64,000 bases of DNA from Streptomyces paradoxus (lineage in GTDB: Bacteria > Actinomycetota > Actinomycetes > Streptomycetales > Streptomycetaceae). Positions 26,097 to 34,603 of the stretch are shown in pieces (the stretch's first letter is position 1; the number at the start of each line of letters is the position of its first letter). The translations under genes were made by a program, and so were the position numbers. The stretch spans positions 186,001 through 250,000 of the forward strand of contig NZ_JACHGV010000009.1 in NCBI RefSeq assembly GCF_014202475.1, read 5' to 3'. The notes below the pieces were generated by a model. The model was not told the origin of the DNA, made no database searches, and was given only the letters and a program-made list of their open reading frames with translations.

Positions 26097-26238
26097 GGCT
26101 GGCTCCTGGGCAGACGGGGTCCGGGAAGCGTAGGGGGACGGCCCGGTCGCCGGGAACCGAAATACGGGTGCGTGCGCGTGCCGGGGCCCCCATGATCGGT
26201 GGGTTGTCCTGTCGCCGCCCGCAGATCGGAGACCGCAC

Positions 26239-26640
26239 GTGATCCGCCGCGTCACCGTCCCCACCCTCTTCCCGCCTCCCACCTACTCCCACGCGTCGGT
26301 CGTCGAGGCCGGCACGCGGCTGGCGTTCCTCGCCGGTTCCGTACCACTGGGCCCGGACGGCACTCTCGTCGGGCCGGGGGATCCGGTGCGGCAGGCCGAG
26401 CAGGTCATCGCCAACCTGCGGGAACAACTGGACGCCGTCGGGAGCGATCTGGCCCATGTCGTGGCGACCGACGTGTACGTGGTGAGCGGTGAACCGGCCG
26501 TGCTGTCCGCCGTCTGGAGTGTGGTCGAGTCGTCCGGCCTCAGTGCGGGTCCGCACTCGTCGACGCTGATCGGCGTGGCGTGCCTCGGGTACACGGGGCA
26601 GTTGGTGGAGATTACGGCGACAGCCGTCGTTCCCGAGTAG
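26239..26640 (+). CDS. RidA/YjgF-family protein
   Basis: The product is 133 residues with the RidA trimer fold: FLAGSVPLGPDG, QAEQVIANLREQLDAVG, ATDVYVV and the C-terminal LVEITATAVVPE. RidA proteins hydrolyse reactive enamine/imine intermediates. The canonical arginine of the active RidA subgroup is not evident near the expected position, so it may belong to another Rid subgroup. It is 12 bases upstream of the beta-helix gene and probably forms an operon with it. Confidence 0.85.
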   Translation: MIRRVTVPTLFPPPTYSHASVVEAGTRLAFLAGSVPLGPDGTLVGPGDPVRQAEQVIANLREQLDAVGSDLAHVVATDVYVVSGEPAVLSAVWSVVESSGLSAGPHSSTLIGVACLGYTGQLVEITATAVVPE

Positions 26641-26652
26641 GCGAGGACCCCC

Positions 26653-27258
26653 ATGTTGATCGAGCACCGCGGGCGGCGCCCCGTCGTCCCCGGGTCCGCG
26701 TACGTCGCCCCGACGGCCGTCCTGTGCGGGGCCGTCGTCCTCGGTGAGCGCAGCCGGGTGCTGCACGGGGCCGTGCTCACCGCGGAGGACGGGGAGGTGC
26801 GGGTCGGGTCGGACGTCGTCGTGATGGAGAACGCGCTGGTGCGGGGGCGGTCCGCGCACCCCGCGGTGATCGGTGACGCGGTGCTCGTCGGCCCGCACGC
26901 CCATGTCAACGGGGCGACTCTGGAGGACGAGGTCTTCGTGGCCACGGGCGCCTGCGTCTTCCCGGGGGCCGTCGCGGGTGCCGGTGCGGAGCTGCGGATC
27001 CACAGCGTGCTGCACGTCAACTCCGTGCTGCCGCCCGGCACCGTCCTGCCCATCGGCTGGATCGCGGCGGGCGCGCCCCGGGCCCGGCTCTTCGCCCCCG
27101 GGGAACACGACGAACTGTGGCAGATCCAGGAGGCGCTGGACTTCCCCGGCACGGTGTACGGCATCCCGCGGGGCACGCCGATGCGGGAGGTGATGGCCCG
27201 GCAGGCGGCGTTCTACGGGGCCCATCACGACGACGTCACCCTCGACGGCCCGGCATGA
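26653..27258 (+). CDS. gamma-carbonic anhydrase-like left-handed beta-helix protein
   Basis: The product is 201 residues. Hexapeptide-repeat turns cover about residues 15-140 (AYVAPTAVLCGAVVLGE, AVIGDAVLVGPHAHVNGATL, VFVATGACVFPGAVAG). The family's zinc histidines have candidates in RSAHPAVIG and GPHAHVNG. The C-terminal helix ends FYGAHHDD. It could be a carbonic anhydrase homologue or an acyltransferase-fold protein of other function. It is convergent with the racemase gene, with one base between stop codons. Confidence 0.82.
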   Translation: MLIEHRGRRPVVPGSAYVAPTAVLCGAVVLGERSRVLHGAVLTAEDGEVRVGSDVVVMENALVRGRSAHPAVIGDAVLVGPHAHVNGATLEDEVFVATGACVFPGAVAGAGAELRIHSVLHVNSVLPPGTVLPIGWIAAGAPRARLFAPGEHDELWQIQEALDFPGTVYGIPRGTPMREVMARQAAFYGAHHDDVTLDGPA

Positions 27259-27259
27259 G

Positions 27260-27982
27260 CTACCGCCCCGCCGGCCTGCCCCACGCCCTCCGCTTCGGGA
27301 GCGGCCCGGCGTAGCTCCCCACCCGGCTCGTGGTCAGCCCCAGTGCCACCAGGGACTCCGCCAGTTTGACCGCCGCGGCGACCCCGTCGACGACCGGCAG
27401 GCCCAGCTTGTCCCCGACGGCCCCTTGCAGCCCCGTCATGCCGGCGCAGCCGAGGACGAGCACCTCCGCCCCGGCCGCGCAGGCCCGTTCGGCGGCGGCC
27501 AGGAATGCCGTCTCGGTGCGTTCTTCGTCGCCGAGGTCGAGTACGTTCAGGCCCGTTCCCACGATCGCCGCGCAGTTCCGCGCCACGCCCGCCGTCTCCA
27601 GGCTGTCCTCGATCTGGCCGCGCGAGCGCTCCAGCGTGGTCACGACGCCGTAGCGGCGGCCCAGCAGGCAGGCGAGGTGCGCGGCGGCCTCGGTGATGTC
27701 GACGACCGGTACGTCCACCAGTTCCCGCACGCCCTCCCTGCCGTGCTCCCCGAACCCGGCCATGACCACGGCGTCGTACGGCGCTCCGTCATGGGTCCGC
27801 AGCGTGTCCAGGACGGCCGCGGCGGACAGGTAGCTGTCGAGCCAGCCCTCCGCGGACGCCGGCCCCCAGGCGGGGGTCAGTCCGGTCACGGTGGTGCCCG
27901 GACCTGCGGCGGCCCGGGCACCTCGTACGATCTCCTCGGTCATCTCCTGCGTGGTGTTGCAGTTGGTGACGACGATTCGCAC
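27260..27982 (-). CDS. Asp/Glu/hydantoin racemase-family protein
   Basis: The product is 240 residues. The two catalytic cysteines of the family are present: the segment VTNCNTTQEMTEEI near the N-terminus is the substrate-binding region, with a nucleophile-region residue in VVMAGFGEHG, and VLVLGCAGMTGL carries the C-terminal catalytic Cys. The first catalytic position reads Gly-Phe-Gly instead of the usual Cys, so only one of the pair may remain. Alternatives are hydantoin racemase, allantoin racemase or maleate isomerase-like activity. It is five bases downstream of the NCS1 transporter gene and clearly in an operon with it. Confidence 0.82.
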   Translation of the reverse strand: MRIVVTNCNTTQEMTEEIVRGARAAAGPGTTVTGLTPAWGPASAEGWLDSYLSAAAVLDTLRTHDGAPYDAVVMAGFGEHGREGVRELVDVPVVDITEAAAHLACLLGRRYGVVTTLERSRGQIEDSLETAGVARNCAAIVGTGLNVLDLGDEERTETAFLAAAERACAAGAEVLVLGCAGMTGLQGAVGDKLGLPVVDGVAAAVKLAESLVALGLTTSRVGSYAGPLPKRRAWGRPAGR

Positions 27983-27987
27983 GTCTC

Positions 27988-29439
27988 TCAGACCTCCGCG
28001 GTGGCGCGCTCGGGACGGCACAGGACGGCGTACAGCCCGGCGGCGATCGCCGTGCCGATGAACCAGGAGTACGGGGCCACGTCGCTGAAGGTCTTCACCA
28101 GCGCGAGCACCGCCGCGACACCGGCCGCGGGCAGGAACGCCCACAGCGCCTTGGGGTTGAAGCCCTTGCGGTAGTGGTAGCGGGCGCCGGGAGAGGCGTC
28201 GAACAGCTCGTTCACGTTCACGCGGCCGCGCTTGACCCAGTAGTAGTCGACCATGATCACGCCGAACAGCGGGCCGAGGAAGGCACCGAGGCCGCCGAGG
28301 AAATAGTTCACGACGGTCGGGTTGGAGAACAGGTTCCAGGGGGTGACGAGCAGGGCCGCGACCGTGCTGATCATGCCGCCGATCTTGAAGGTGATCTTCT
28401 GCGGCCACACGTTGGCCAGGTCGTACGCCGGGGAGACGAAGTTCGCGACGATGTTGACGCCCATGGTGGCGATGGCGAAGGTCAGCGCGCCCAGCACCAG
28501 CACCCAGGTGTTGCCGATCTCGGCGACCAGGTAGGCGGGGTCGGTGATCTCCTTGCCGAAGACCTCGAAGGCGCCCGCGGTGACGATGACGGACACGATC
28601 ACGAAGGCCGTGGAGTTGATCGGCAGGCCCCAGAAGTTGCCGCGCCTGACGGACTTGTAGTCGGGGGCGAAGCGGGAGAAGTCGCAGAAGTTGAGCATCA
28701 GGGTGCCGTACGTGGCGAGGACCAGGCCGATCGCGCCGAACCACTGGCGCCACTGCTCGCCGACGGAGACGGGGTGCGGGGTGGAGGTGAGCGAGATCGT
28801 CCAGCCGGCCTTGTGGAGGATCCACACGGCCAGCGCGATCATCACGAACCAGATGGCCGGGCCGCAGAAGTCCTGGAACTTGCGGACGGACTCCATGCCC
28901 CGGCTGATGATCGCCGCCTGCACCAGCCACAGCGCGACGAAGGAGAACCAGCCGAGCGCGTCCAGGCCGAGGAAGGAGTTGTGGGTCCACGACTCCAGGC
29001 CCGGCCAGGCCGCCAGCAGCATCACGTTGACGGCGACGGAGGCGAGGTAGGTCTGGATGCCGTACCACATGATGGCGATCACGGCCCTGATCAGCGCCGG
29101 GATGTTGGCGCCCCAGATGCCGAAGGCGATCCGGCTGACCACCGGGAAGGGCACGCCGTGGCGCTGGCCGATCTTCCCCATCCAGTTCATGCCGATGTAG
29201 ATGATCACGAACCCGACGAGCAGGGAAGTGAAGATCTGCCAGACGTTCATGCCGAGGAAGAGCAGCCCGGCGGCGAAGGTGTAGTTGCCGAGGTTGTGGA
29301 CGTCGGACATCCACATGGCGAAGAGGTCGAAGACCTTCCAGTTGCGCTTCTTGGCGGGCGCGAGGTCTTCATTGGTGAGCCGGGGATCGGGGACGAACGC
29401 TGGGGTGCCGGTGGCTGCGGCACGGTCGGCGAGGGACAC
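27988..29439 (-). CDS. NCS1-family nucleobase:cation symporter
   Basis: The product is 483 residues with about 12 membrane helices. The family start NEDLAPAKKRNWKVFDLFAM leads into WMSDVHNLGNYTFAAGL, the substrate-site helix of allantoin/hydantoin/uracil transporters. GANIPALIRAVIAIMWYGIQ and NFCDFSRFAP are also diagnostic. It imports a hydantoin, allantoin or nucleobase with H+ or Na+. The GTG at 29439 follows GGAGGCCCC. A perfect palindrome 70 bases upstream and a divergent GntR gene suggest repression in the absence of substrate. Confidence 0.9.
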   Translation of the reverse strand: MSLADRAAATGTPAFVPDPRLTNEDLAPAKKRNWKVFDLFAMWMSDVHNLGNYTFAAGLLFLGMNVWQIFTSLLVGFVIIYIGMNWMGKIGQRHGVPFPVVSRIAFGIWGANIPALIRAVIAIMWYGIQTYLASVAVNVMLLAAWPGLESWTHNSFLGLDALGWFSFVALWLVQAAIISRGMESVRKFQDFCGPAIWFVMIALAVWILHKAGWTISLTSTPHPVSVGEQWRQWFGAIGLVLATYGTLMLNFCDFSRFAPDYKSVRRGNFWGLPINSTAFVIVSVIVTAGAFEVFGKEITDPAYLVAEIGNTWVLVLGALTFAIATMGVNIVANFVSPAYDLANVWPQKITFKIGGMISTVAALLVTPWNLFSNPTVVNYFLGGLGAFLGPLFGVIMVDYYWVKRGRVNVNELFDASPGARYHYRKGFNPKALWAFLPAAGVAAVLALVKTFSDVAPYSWFIGTAIAAGLYAVLCRPERATAEV

Positions 29440-29508
29440 GGGGCCTCCATGAGCAAGGGGACGACGGAGGACTGCTCCGCAGGGTTGTGGGGGGCCGCCC
29501 TGCGGTGT

Positions 29509-29524
29509 GTTTGGTATACCAAAC
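29509..29524. promoter_or_regulatory. perfect 16-base operator palindrome, GTTTGGTATACCAAAC
   Basis: The 16 bases are fully self-complementary and contain the TGGTATACCA core typical of FadR-subfamily GntR operators. The site lies between the divergent NCS1 transporter and GntR regulator genes, 70 bases from the transporter start and 92 from the regulator start. The cognate GntR protein is presumably the neighbour. Confidence 0.75.
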
Positions 29525-29615
29525 TGCGCCATGGTCCCCCCGTCAACCGTTCTGACCGATGTCGCTCTCGTTAACGCTCCGTAAAAGACCCCTCGCGTCG
29601 ACGAAGATGGGCTGC

Positions 29616-30269
29616 ATGACGAAGATCGAACCTCTCGGAGCGGTCCGCGAACGCGTCACGGCCGATCTGCGCCAGGAGATCATCGCGGGCAGCCTCCGTC
29701 CCGGCGACCGCCTGGTGGAACGCGAGCTGGCGGAGCGTTTCGGTGTCTCGCGCGTACCGGTCCGGGAGGCGATCCGGGCTCTGGTGGCCGAGGGCTTCGT
29801 CCACTTCGAGACACCCCGCCGCACGGTGGTACGCCGCCTCACCCCGACCGACGTCAAGGAACTGTTCGAACTGCGAGAAGCCCTGGAGGTCTACGCCGCC
29901 GGACTCGCCGCGTCCCGCGCGACACCGGAGGACCTGGCGGAGGTCCAGGAACTCATCGACCGTGCGGCCACCGCGACCGAGGCCGGGGACGCCGAGGTGA
30001 TCACCGACGTCAACAGCCGCCTGCACGACCGCATCATCGCGATGGCGGGCAACAGCCTGCTGACCGAGGCCCTGGAACCGGTCGCCGGCCGGCTGCGCTG
30101 GATGACCCGGCGCAACGAGGAGTGGCCGCAGCTCCTCGTGGAGCACCGCGAGCTGTACGAGGCCATCGCCTCGGGCGACCCGGACCGGGCCCGCGCGCAC
30201 GCGCTGACGCACGTGCGGACCAACTACCGCTCCACGGTCCGCCACCTGTTCGGCGAGGAGGCTCCCTAA
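29616..30269 (+). CDS. GntR-family regulator with FCD ligand-binding domain
   Basis: The product is 217 residues. The winged helix (about 8-70) contains GDRLVERELAERFGVSRVPV. The FCD domain follows (about 80-205), with the metal-binding Asp/His positions represented by DVNSRLHDRIIA, EHRELYEAIASGD and AHALTHVRTN. FCD regulators bind carboxylates or similar small ligands. It is divergent from the NCS1/racemase operon across a perfect operator palindrome and likely controls it. Start ATG 29616 is chosen; ATG 29607 is possible. The 3' end overlaps the convergent glycosylase gene by four bases. Confidence 0.9.
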   Translation: MTKIEPLGAVRERVTADLRQEIIAGSLRPGDRLVERELAERFGVSRVPVREAIRALVAEGFVHFETPRRTVVRRLTPTDVKELFELREALEVYAAGLAASRATPEDLAEVQELIDRAATATEAGDAEVITDVNSRLHDRIIAMAGNSLLTEALEPVAGRLRWMTRRNEEWPQLLVEHRELYEAIASGDPDRARAHALTHVRTNYRSTVRHLFGEEAP

Positions 30270-30970
30270 GGAGTGCCGGTGGCCAGGCCCGCCGCCCGCC
30301 CGGCCGTGCGCAGGACGTCACGCAGCATGGTGGGGGTGAGCCGGCCGGTGAAGGTGTTGCGCTGGCTGACGTGGAAGCAGCCGAAGAGTTCCAGGCCGTC
30401 GAGGGGGTACCGCGCGCCGTGGGAGAAGGCGGGACGGGGCCGGGGCACGGGCCAGCCGGCCGCGGCGAGCGCCGGCAGTGTGGCCTGCCATCCGAAGGCG
30501 CCGAGCACGACCACGGCCCGCAGTGTCGGGCTCAGCAGCCGCAGTTCCTGCACGAGCCAGGGGCGGCAGGTGTCCCGCTCCTCGGGGGTGGGCTTGTTGG
30601 CGGGCGGGGCGCAGTGCACGGGCGAGGTGACGCGCACGCCGTACAGCTCCAGGCCGTCATGGGCGTGCTCGGCGGTCGGCTGGGAAGCGAGGCCCACGTC
30701 GTACAGCGCCTCGTAGAGGACGTCTCCGGAGCGGTCGCCGGTGAACATCCGGCCGGTGCGGTTGCCGCCGTGGGCGGCGGGGGCGAGTCCCACGATCAGC
30801 AGCCGGGCGTCCGCCGGCCCGAAGCCGGGCACCGGCCGGCCCCAGTACGTCCAGTCCGCGTAGGCGGCTCGCTTGACGCGCGCCGCCTCCTCGCGCCAGG
30901 AGACCAGTCGCGGGCAGGCCCGGCAGTCGGCGATGCGCCGGTCGAGGAGGGTGAGTCCGCTGGCGTCCAT
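30266..30970 (-). CDS. Fe-S uracil-DNA glycosylase, family 5 (UdgB-like)
   Basis: The product is 234 residues. Cysteines for a [4Fe-4S] cluster occur in DCRACPRLVSW, with two further Cys in PVHCAPPANKPTPEERDTC. The active-site segment GLAPAAHGGNRTGRMF and the late HVSQRNTFTGRL fit the family-5 enzymes, which remove uracil, hypoxanthine and related lesions and lack the usual catalytic Asp/Asn of family 1. The ATG at 30970 is given; an in-frame GTG lies one codon upstream. Confidence 0.87.
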   Translation of the reverse strand: MDASGLTLLDRRIADCRACPRLVSWREEAARVKRAAYADWTYWGRPVPGFGPADARLLIVGLAPAAHGGNRTGRMFTGDRSGDVLYEALYDVGLASQPTAEHAHDGLELYGVRVTSPVHCAPPANKPTPEERDTCRPWLVQELRLLSPTLRAVVVLGAFGWQATLPALAAAGWPVPRPRPAFSHGARYPLDGLELFGCFHVSQRNTFTGRLTPTMLRDVLRTAGRAAGLATGTP

Positions 30971-31004
30971 CACTCCACCGTAGGCGCAGGCGGGGTCGCA
31001 GTCG

Positions 31005-32357
31005 TCACGAGGGAGAGATCCGCGCGGACCGCCGCGGACTCGCCCTCCGCCGGGCTCGGACGCCGGTGACCTGCACGGCCCGTTCGCCGCTCCGGCGCAG
31101 CCAGAGCAGGGCCCCGGCCAGCAGCACGGCGCCCGTCAGGAGCCAGGGCAGGGGGCCCGGCCGCAGTACCCCGACGGCCAGGCCGGTGAGCGCGCCGACC
31201 AGTTGCTGGGCGAGGGACTGGACGGACAGGGCGGTGGCGCGGCCCGCTCGGGAGACCTGGCGGTGCAGCAGGTCGTTCTCGTTGGGCGCCGCCGCGCCGA
31301 GCCCGAGGTAGACCAGCCCGAAGCCGGTGACCGCGAGGGCCGTGGCCGCCGGGTGGACGGAGGTGGCGGTGACCCCGAGCAGCAGCAGGCCGCCCGCACC
31401 GGCCGTGAGGCTGACCAGCACGGCGCGTTCGCCACTGCCCGCGATCCGGGCGGTGAGCGGGGCGAGGTGGCTGCCGAGGCCGGAGCAGACGAAGCCCGCG
31501 CAGGACAGTGCGGCATAGACCATCGCTCCGGAGGCGTTCGAGCCGGTCAGCTCCGTGGTACGGCCCGGTACGAGCAGTTCGACGGCGGCCAGGGCGCTTC
31601 CGGCGGCCGCGGCGGCGAGCAGGATCCGGCGGACCAGCGCGTCCCGTCCGCCCAGCCGGAGCCCCTCGACGACCGTGACCGGGACGCCGCGCAGCACCGA
31701 ACGCAGGGTGGCCGGCGGCCTCGGGGGCTCCCGCAGGGCGGCGAGCACGTACGCGACGAACACGAGCCTGAGCCCGGCTCCCAGCAGCAGGGGGACGGAC
31801 AGGGGCAGCACCGCACCGGACGTCGCCTCGCTCAGCCGGGCACCGAGGTCGGACCCCGGACCGAGCAGCCAGGGCAGGGCACCGCCGAGCAGGATGCCGG
31901 CCGCGAGCGCGGCGGAGGTCGCGGATCCGCCCCGGGCCAGGCCCGTGCGCAGTTCGGCGTCCGGGCCGGAGCACGCCTGGACGGTGTCGACGAACCAGGC
32001 CTCGGCGGTTCCGCTGGCCAGGGCCCGGGCCACGCCCATGAGCACCATGCCGGCGGTGAGCAGCCAGGCGGAGGTGCCGAGGCCGATCAACGCGAAGGCG
32101 ACGACGCCGAGTCCTCCGGCCGCGGCCAGGACCGGTCGGCGCCCGAGGACGTCCGAGAGGCCTCCCGTGGGCAGCTCCAGTGCGGCGACGGTCAGCGAGT
32201 GCGCGGCGAACAGCCCCGCGACCGCGGCGAGGGACATGCCGCGCTCGGTGAACAGCAGGACCATCGTGGCCATACCCAGCCCTGGCGGCAGCCAGAGCAG
32301 CGCGCAGACGGTGACGTAGCGGCGACGAGCGGCCCGCTCCCGGGGCGGCTCGGTCAT
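31005..32357 (-). CDS. MFS transporter
   Basis: The product is 450 residues with about 12 membrane helices. The inter-helix motif GGLSDVLGRRPVL between helices 2 and 3 is the MFS signature A. The profile fits a drug or metabolite exporter. It begins eight bases after the stop of the ArsR-type regulator gene and is read in the same direction, so the two form an operon. The start ATG at 32357 follows GGTGACTCCGCTC with only a weak ribosome-binding site. Confidence 0.87.
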   Translation of the reverse strand: MTEPPRERAARRRYVTVCALLWLPPGLGMATMVLLFTERGMSLAAVAGLFAAHSLTVAALELPTGGLSDVLGRRPVLAAAGGLGVVAFALIGLGTSAWLLTAGMVLMGVARALASGTAEAWFVDTVQACSGPDAELRTGLARGGSATSAALAAGILLGGALPWLLGPGSDLGARLSEATSGAVLPLSVPLLLGAGLRLVFVAYVLAALREPPRPPATLRSVLRGVPVTVVEGLRLGGRDALVRRILLAAAAAGSALAAVELLVPGRTTELTGSNASGAMVYAALSCAGFVCSGLGSHLAPLTARIAGSGERAVLVSLTAGAGGLLLLGVTATSVHPAATALAVTGFGLVYLGLGAAAPNENDLLHRQVSRAGRATALSVQSLAQQLVGALTGLAVGVLRPGPLPWLLTGAVLLAGALLWLRRSGERAVQVTGVRARRRASPRRSARISPS

Positions 32358-32365
32358 GAGCGGAG

Positions 32366-33091
32366 TCACCGGGTGAGATCTTCGGGTTCGTGGTCGCTGG
32401 TGTCGCGGTCTTCGGTCTCGGGGCCTTCGGTCTCGGGGCCTTCGGTCTCGCGGTCTTCCGGGTCGCGGTCTTGCGTCTCGCGGTCGGCGTGTTCGTGGGC
32501 CCCGTGTTCGTGAGCGGCGAGGGGAAGTCCGGCCGCGACGAACACGACGTGTTCGGCGCGCGGATCGTCCGCGTCCCGCGCGGTCAGCTCCTCCAGCTTC
32601 CCGGCGACGGTGTCGAAGAGCTCGGTGAGCGACGCGGCCGTCAGCCGGGGCATGAGGTCGGTGATCCCGGACGGCTCCACCCACTCCTGGCCGAGCCGCC
32701 CTGCGGCCAGGTCCGCCTCGTACCGGGCGAGGGATCTCTCCAGGTGCTCGATCTGCCGCCGCCGCGCCAGGCCGACGAAGGCCCGGCCCGCCTCGGTGGA
32801 CTCCATCGACTCGTTGCTCCAGGACGTCACGGTGTGCAGCGCCCGCCAGCGCCGTTCCCGCCCGTCGCGGTGCTCCGCCTCGGCGATGAACGCGTACTTC
32901 GCCAGCACCCGCAGGTGGTAGCTGGTCGACGCCGACGACTCCCCCGTCCGCGCGGCCAGCTCACTCGCCGTGGCGGGCCCGTCCTGCCGCAGCAGCCCGA
33001 GCAGCTGGATGCGCAGGGGGTGGGTGAGTGCCTTGAGGGCGGCGGTGTCGCGCTCGGGATCGAGTACGCGCTTGTGCTCGTCGCTGTCCAT
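32366..33091 (-). CDS. ArsR-type HTH regulator with an acidic repeat tail
   Basis: The product is 241 residues. The winged helix spans about 15-90 (ALKALTHPLRIQLLGLLRQD, SASTSYHLRVLAKYAFI). A helical middle part (about 95-195; MESTEAGRAFVGLARRRQIE) is shared with a family of actinomycete regulators. No ArsR-type metal cysteines are seen. The last 40 residues are an Asp/Glu/Thr-rich tail encoded by a 15-base tandem repeat. It is upstream of and co-transcribed with the MFS exporter gene, which it probably controls along with itself. Confidence 0.87.
   Translation of the reverse strand: MDSDEHKRVLDPERDTAALKALTHPLRIQLLGLLRQDGPATASELAARTGESSASTSYHLRVLAKYAFIAEAEHRDGRERRWRALHTVTSWSNESMESTEAGRAFVGLARRRQIEHLERSLARYEADLAAGRLGQEWVEPSGITDLMPRLTAASLTELFDTVAGKLEELTARDADDPRAEHVVFVAAGLPLAAHEHGAHEHADRETQDRDPEDRETEGPETEGPETEDRDTSDHEPEDLTR
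32411..32485. repeat. 15-base tandem repeat (5 units) in the regulator's 3' coding region
   Basis: Five units of 15 bases with consensus TTCGGTCTCGGGGCC; the first two are identical and the others differ at up to five positions. Read in the gene's frame (minus strand) they encode the acidic ETEGP / ETQDR pentapeptide series at the C-terminus. Copy number is likely to vary between strains. Confidence 0.85.
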
Positions 33092-33127
33092 GCCGGGAGG
33101 TTAGGCCGCAGGACGACTCAACAAAAG

Positions 33128-33142
33128 AGTTTTTGCAAAACT
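33128..33142. promoter_or_regulatory. inverted repeat AGTTTT-TGC-AAAACT upstream of the ArsR-type gene
   Basis: The perfect 6-base arms with a 3-base centre lie 37 bases before the regulator's start codon. They sit in an unusually A/T-rich patch (33120-33147) for this genome. The position is that of an autoregulatory operator overlapping the promoter. Confidence 0.5.
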
Positions 33143-33213
33143 TGTTTGGCAGAGTCCGCTTGGGGGCCGATATTCCGCCCGGTGGGACGACTCGGAGGAC
33201 TAAGGTCGGTGGC

Positions 33214-33819
33214 ATGGCTTCTCAGGGTGCGCAGCACGACAGGACGGACGGGACCGACGAATCGGCGGCCGAGTCCCCCGAGCCCGTCGGCAGCTCAGCG
33301 GGGAGCGAGACCCAACCCCCCGACCCCAAGGTGGCCGCCGCGATCGCCGCTGCCGAGGCGGCGGGCCCGCAGGGCGGCACGACCGTCCGCGTGGACAGCT
33401 GGATCTGGTCCGTACGCCTGGTCAAGACCCGTTCCATGGGAGCCACCGCCTGCCGGGGCGGCCACGTGCGCGTCAACGGCGAGCGTGTGAAGCCCGCGCA
33501 CGGCGTCCGCGTCGGCGACGAAGTGCGTCTTCGGCACGAGGGCCGCGAGCGGGTCGTCGTCGTCACGCGGCTGATCCGCAAGCGGGTCGGGGCCCCCGTG
33601 GCCATCCAGTGCTACGTCGACAACTCTCCGCCGCCCCCGCCCCGCGAGGCCGTCGCCCCCGCCGGCATCCGCGACCGCGGCGCGGGCAGGCCGACGAAAC
33701 GCGATCGCCGCGACATGGAACGCCTCCGCGGCGCGACGGGCCCCGGCAGCATGCCCGGCTTCGGCCCTGGTCCGGGTGGATCGGGCTTCGGAAGCGGCTC
33801 ACGCGAACCGAGGCCGTGA
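33214..33819 (+). CDS. S4-domain RNA-binding protein (Hsp15-like)
   Basis: The product is 201 residues. An acidic disordered N-terminus (1-55) precedes an S4 domain (about 58-120; VRVDSWIWSVRLVKTRSMGA, GGHVRVNGERVKP). The C-terminal tail is basic and then Gly/Pro-rich (RDRGAGRPTKRDRRDMERLRG). Hsp15/RqcP-type proteins bind stalled 50S subunits with peptidyl-tRNA; this role is inferred from the domain only. The ATG at 33214 follows a weak GGAGG about 15 bases upstream. Confidence 0.87.
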   Translation: MASQGAQHDRTDGTDESAAESPEPVGSSAGSETQPPDPKVAAAIAAAEAAGPQGGTTVRVDSWIWSVRLVKTRSMGATACRGGHVRVNGERVKPAHGVRVGDEVRLRHEGRERVVVVTRLIRKRVGAPVAIQCYVDNSPPPPPREAVAPAGIRDRGAGRPTKRDRRDMERLRGATGPGSMPGFGPGPGGSGFGSGSREPRP

Positions 33820-33918
33820 GCCGGCCGAGGAACCGGCGCCCAACGCACCGGCGTCCGGGACGGGCCCTCGGCCCCTCCCCGACGCCGCCGAAGCCGCAGT
33901 CGACACGGCCCCATCCGG

Positions 33919-34377
33919 TCACGCCCGCCGCAGCAGCCGGAGCAGATCCGCGTTGTGCTCCCGCCGTGCCCACGCGATGAGAGTGAGCGGCACGATCAGG
34001 ATCACCGGCGTCGCCGCGTACTGCCCGTCGAAGACGGATATCTGCACGACGAACGCGCCCACCATCAACGCGCCCAGAGCCATCGCCGCCACCGACTGAA
34101 GCACCGGGGTCAACAGGGCGATCGCCCCGGCCAGTTCGAGGGCGCCGATGGTGTACATCCCCGCGCTCCCCCAGCCGAGCCGCTCGAAGGACTCGGCAGC
34201 CGACGCGTGTCCGATCAGCTTGGGCAGGGCGCTGGCGATCGCGTAGAAGAGGGCGAGCAGAACCTGCAGAGCGCGCAGGGCGATCCGGGCACGCCGCCCG
34301 CGAGCGGTCGCGGACTCGGCGATGACGACGGCGGCCGGGGTGGAGTCGGCGGTGACGGCAGCGGTGGTCTCGGACAT
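33919..34377 (-). CDS. DoxX-family membrane protein
   Basis: The product is 152 residues with four membrane helices after a 30-residue polar N-terminus: LALFYAIASALPKLIGH, GMYTIGALELAGAIALLTPV, and two more ending before WARREHNADLLRLLRRA. DoxX-like proteins are small quinone- or redox-associated membrane proteins, some in thiosulfate or oxidative-stress complexes. The ATG at 34377 has GAGGAG upstream. The 226 bases before it contain no gene I can support. Confidence 0.87.
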   Translation of the reverse strand: MSETTAAVTADSTPAAVVIAESATARGRRARIALRALQVLLALFYAIASALPKLIGHASAAESFERLGWGSAGMYTIGALELAGAIALLTPVLQSVAAMALGALMVGAFVVQISVFDGQYAATPVILIVPLTLIAWARREHNADLLRLLRRA

Positions 34378-34603
34378 GAGGTCTCCTCGGCGCAGCGGTC
34401 CGTGTGGTGTCACGGTGTGTCGGAGAGACAGACCGGCGCTCGCCCCGGAACTCATCGCTGCCGAGGCGCCATCGAGCAGATCGTCACCGCGACGCCCTCG
34501 CCGCGCCGATGGCAGTCCGAACAGGTCGGCCGTCGACCGGCGGTGTTCGGGCAGCAGTTCCAGGGGGCAGGCCTCATACACCCCCACCGCCCGGACCCAC
34601 CGA

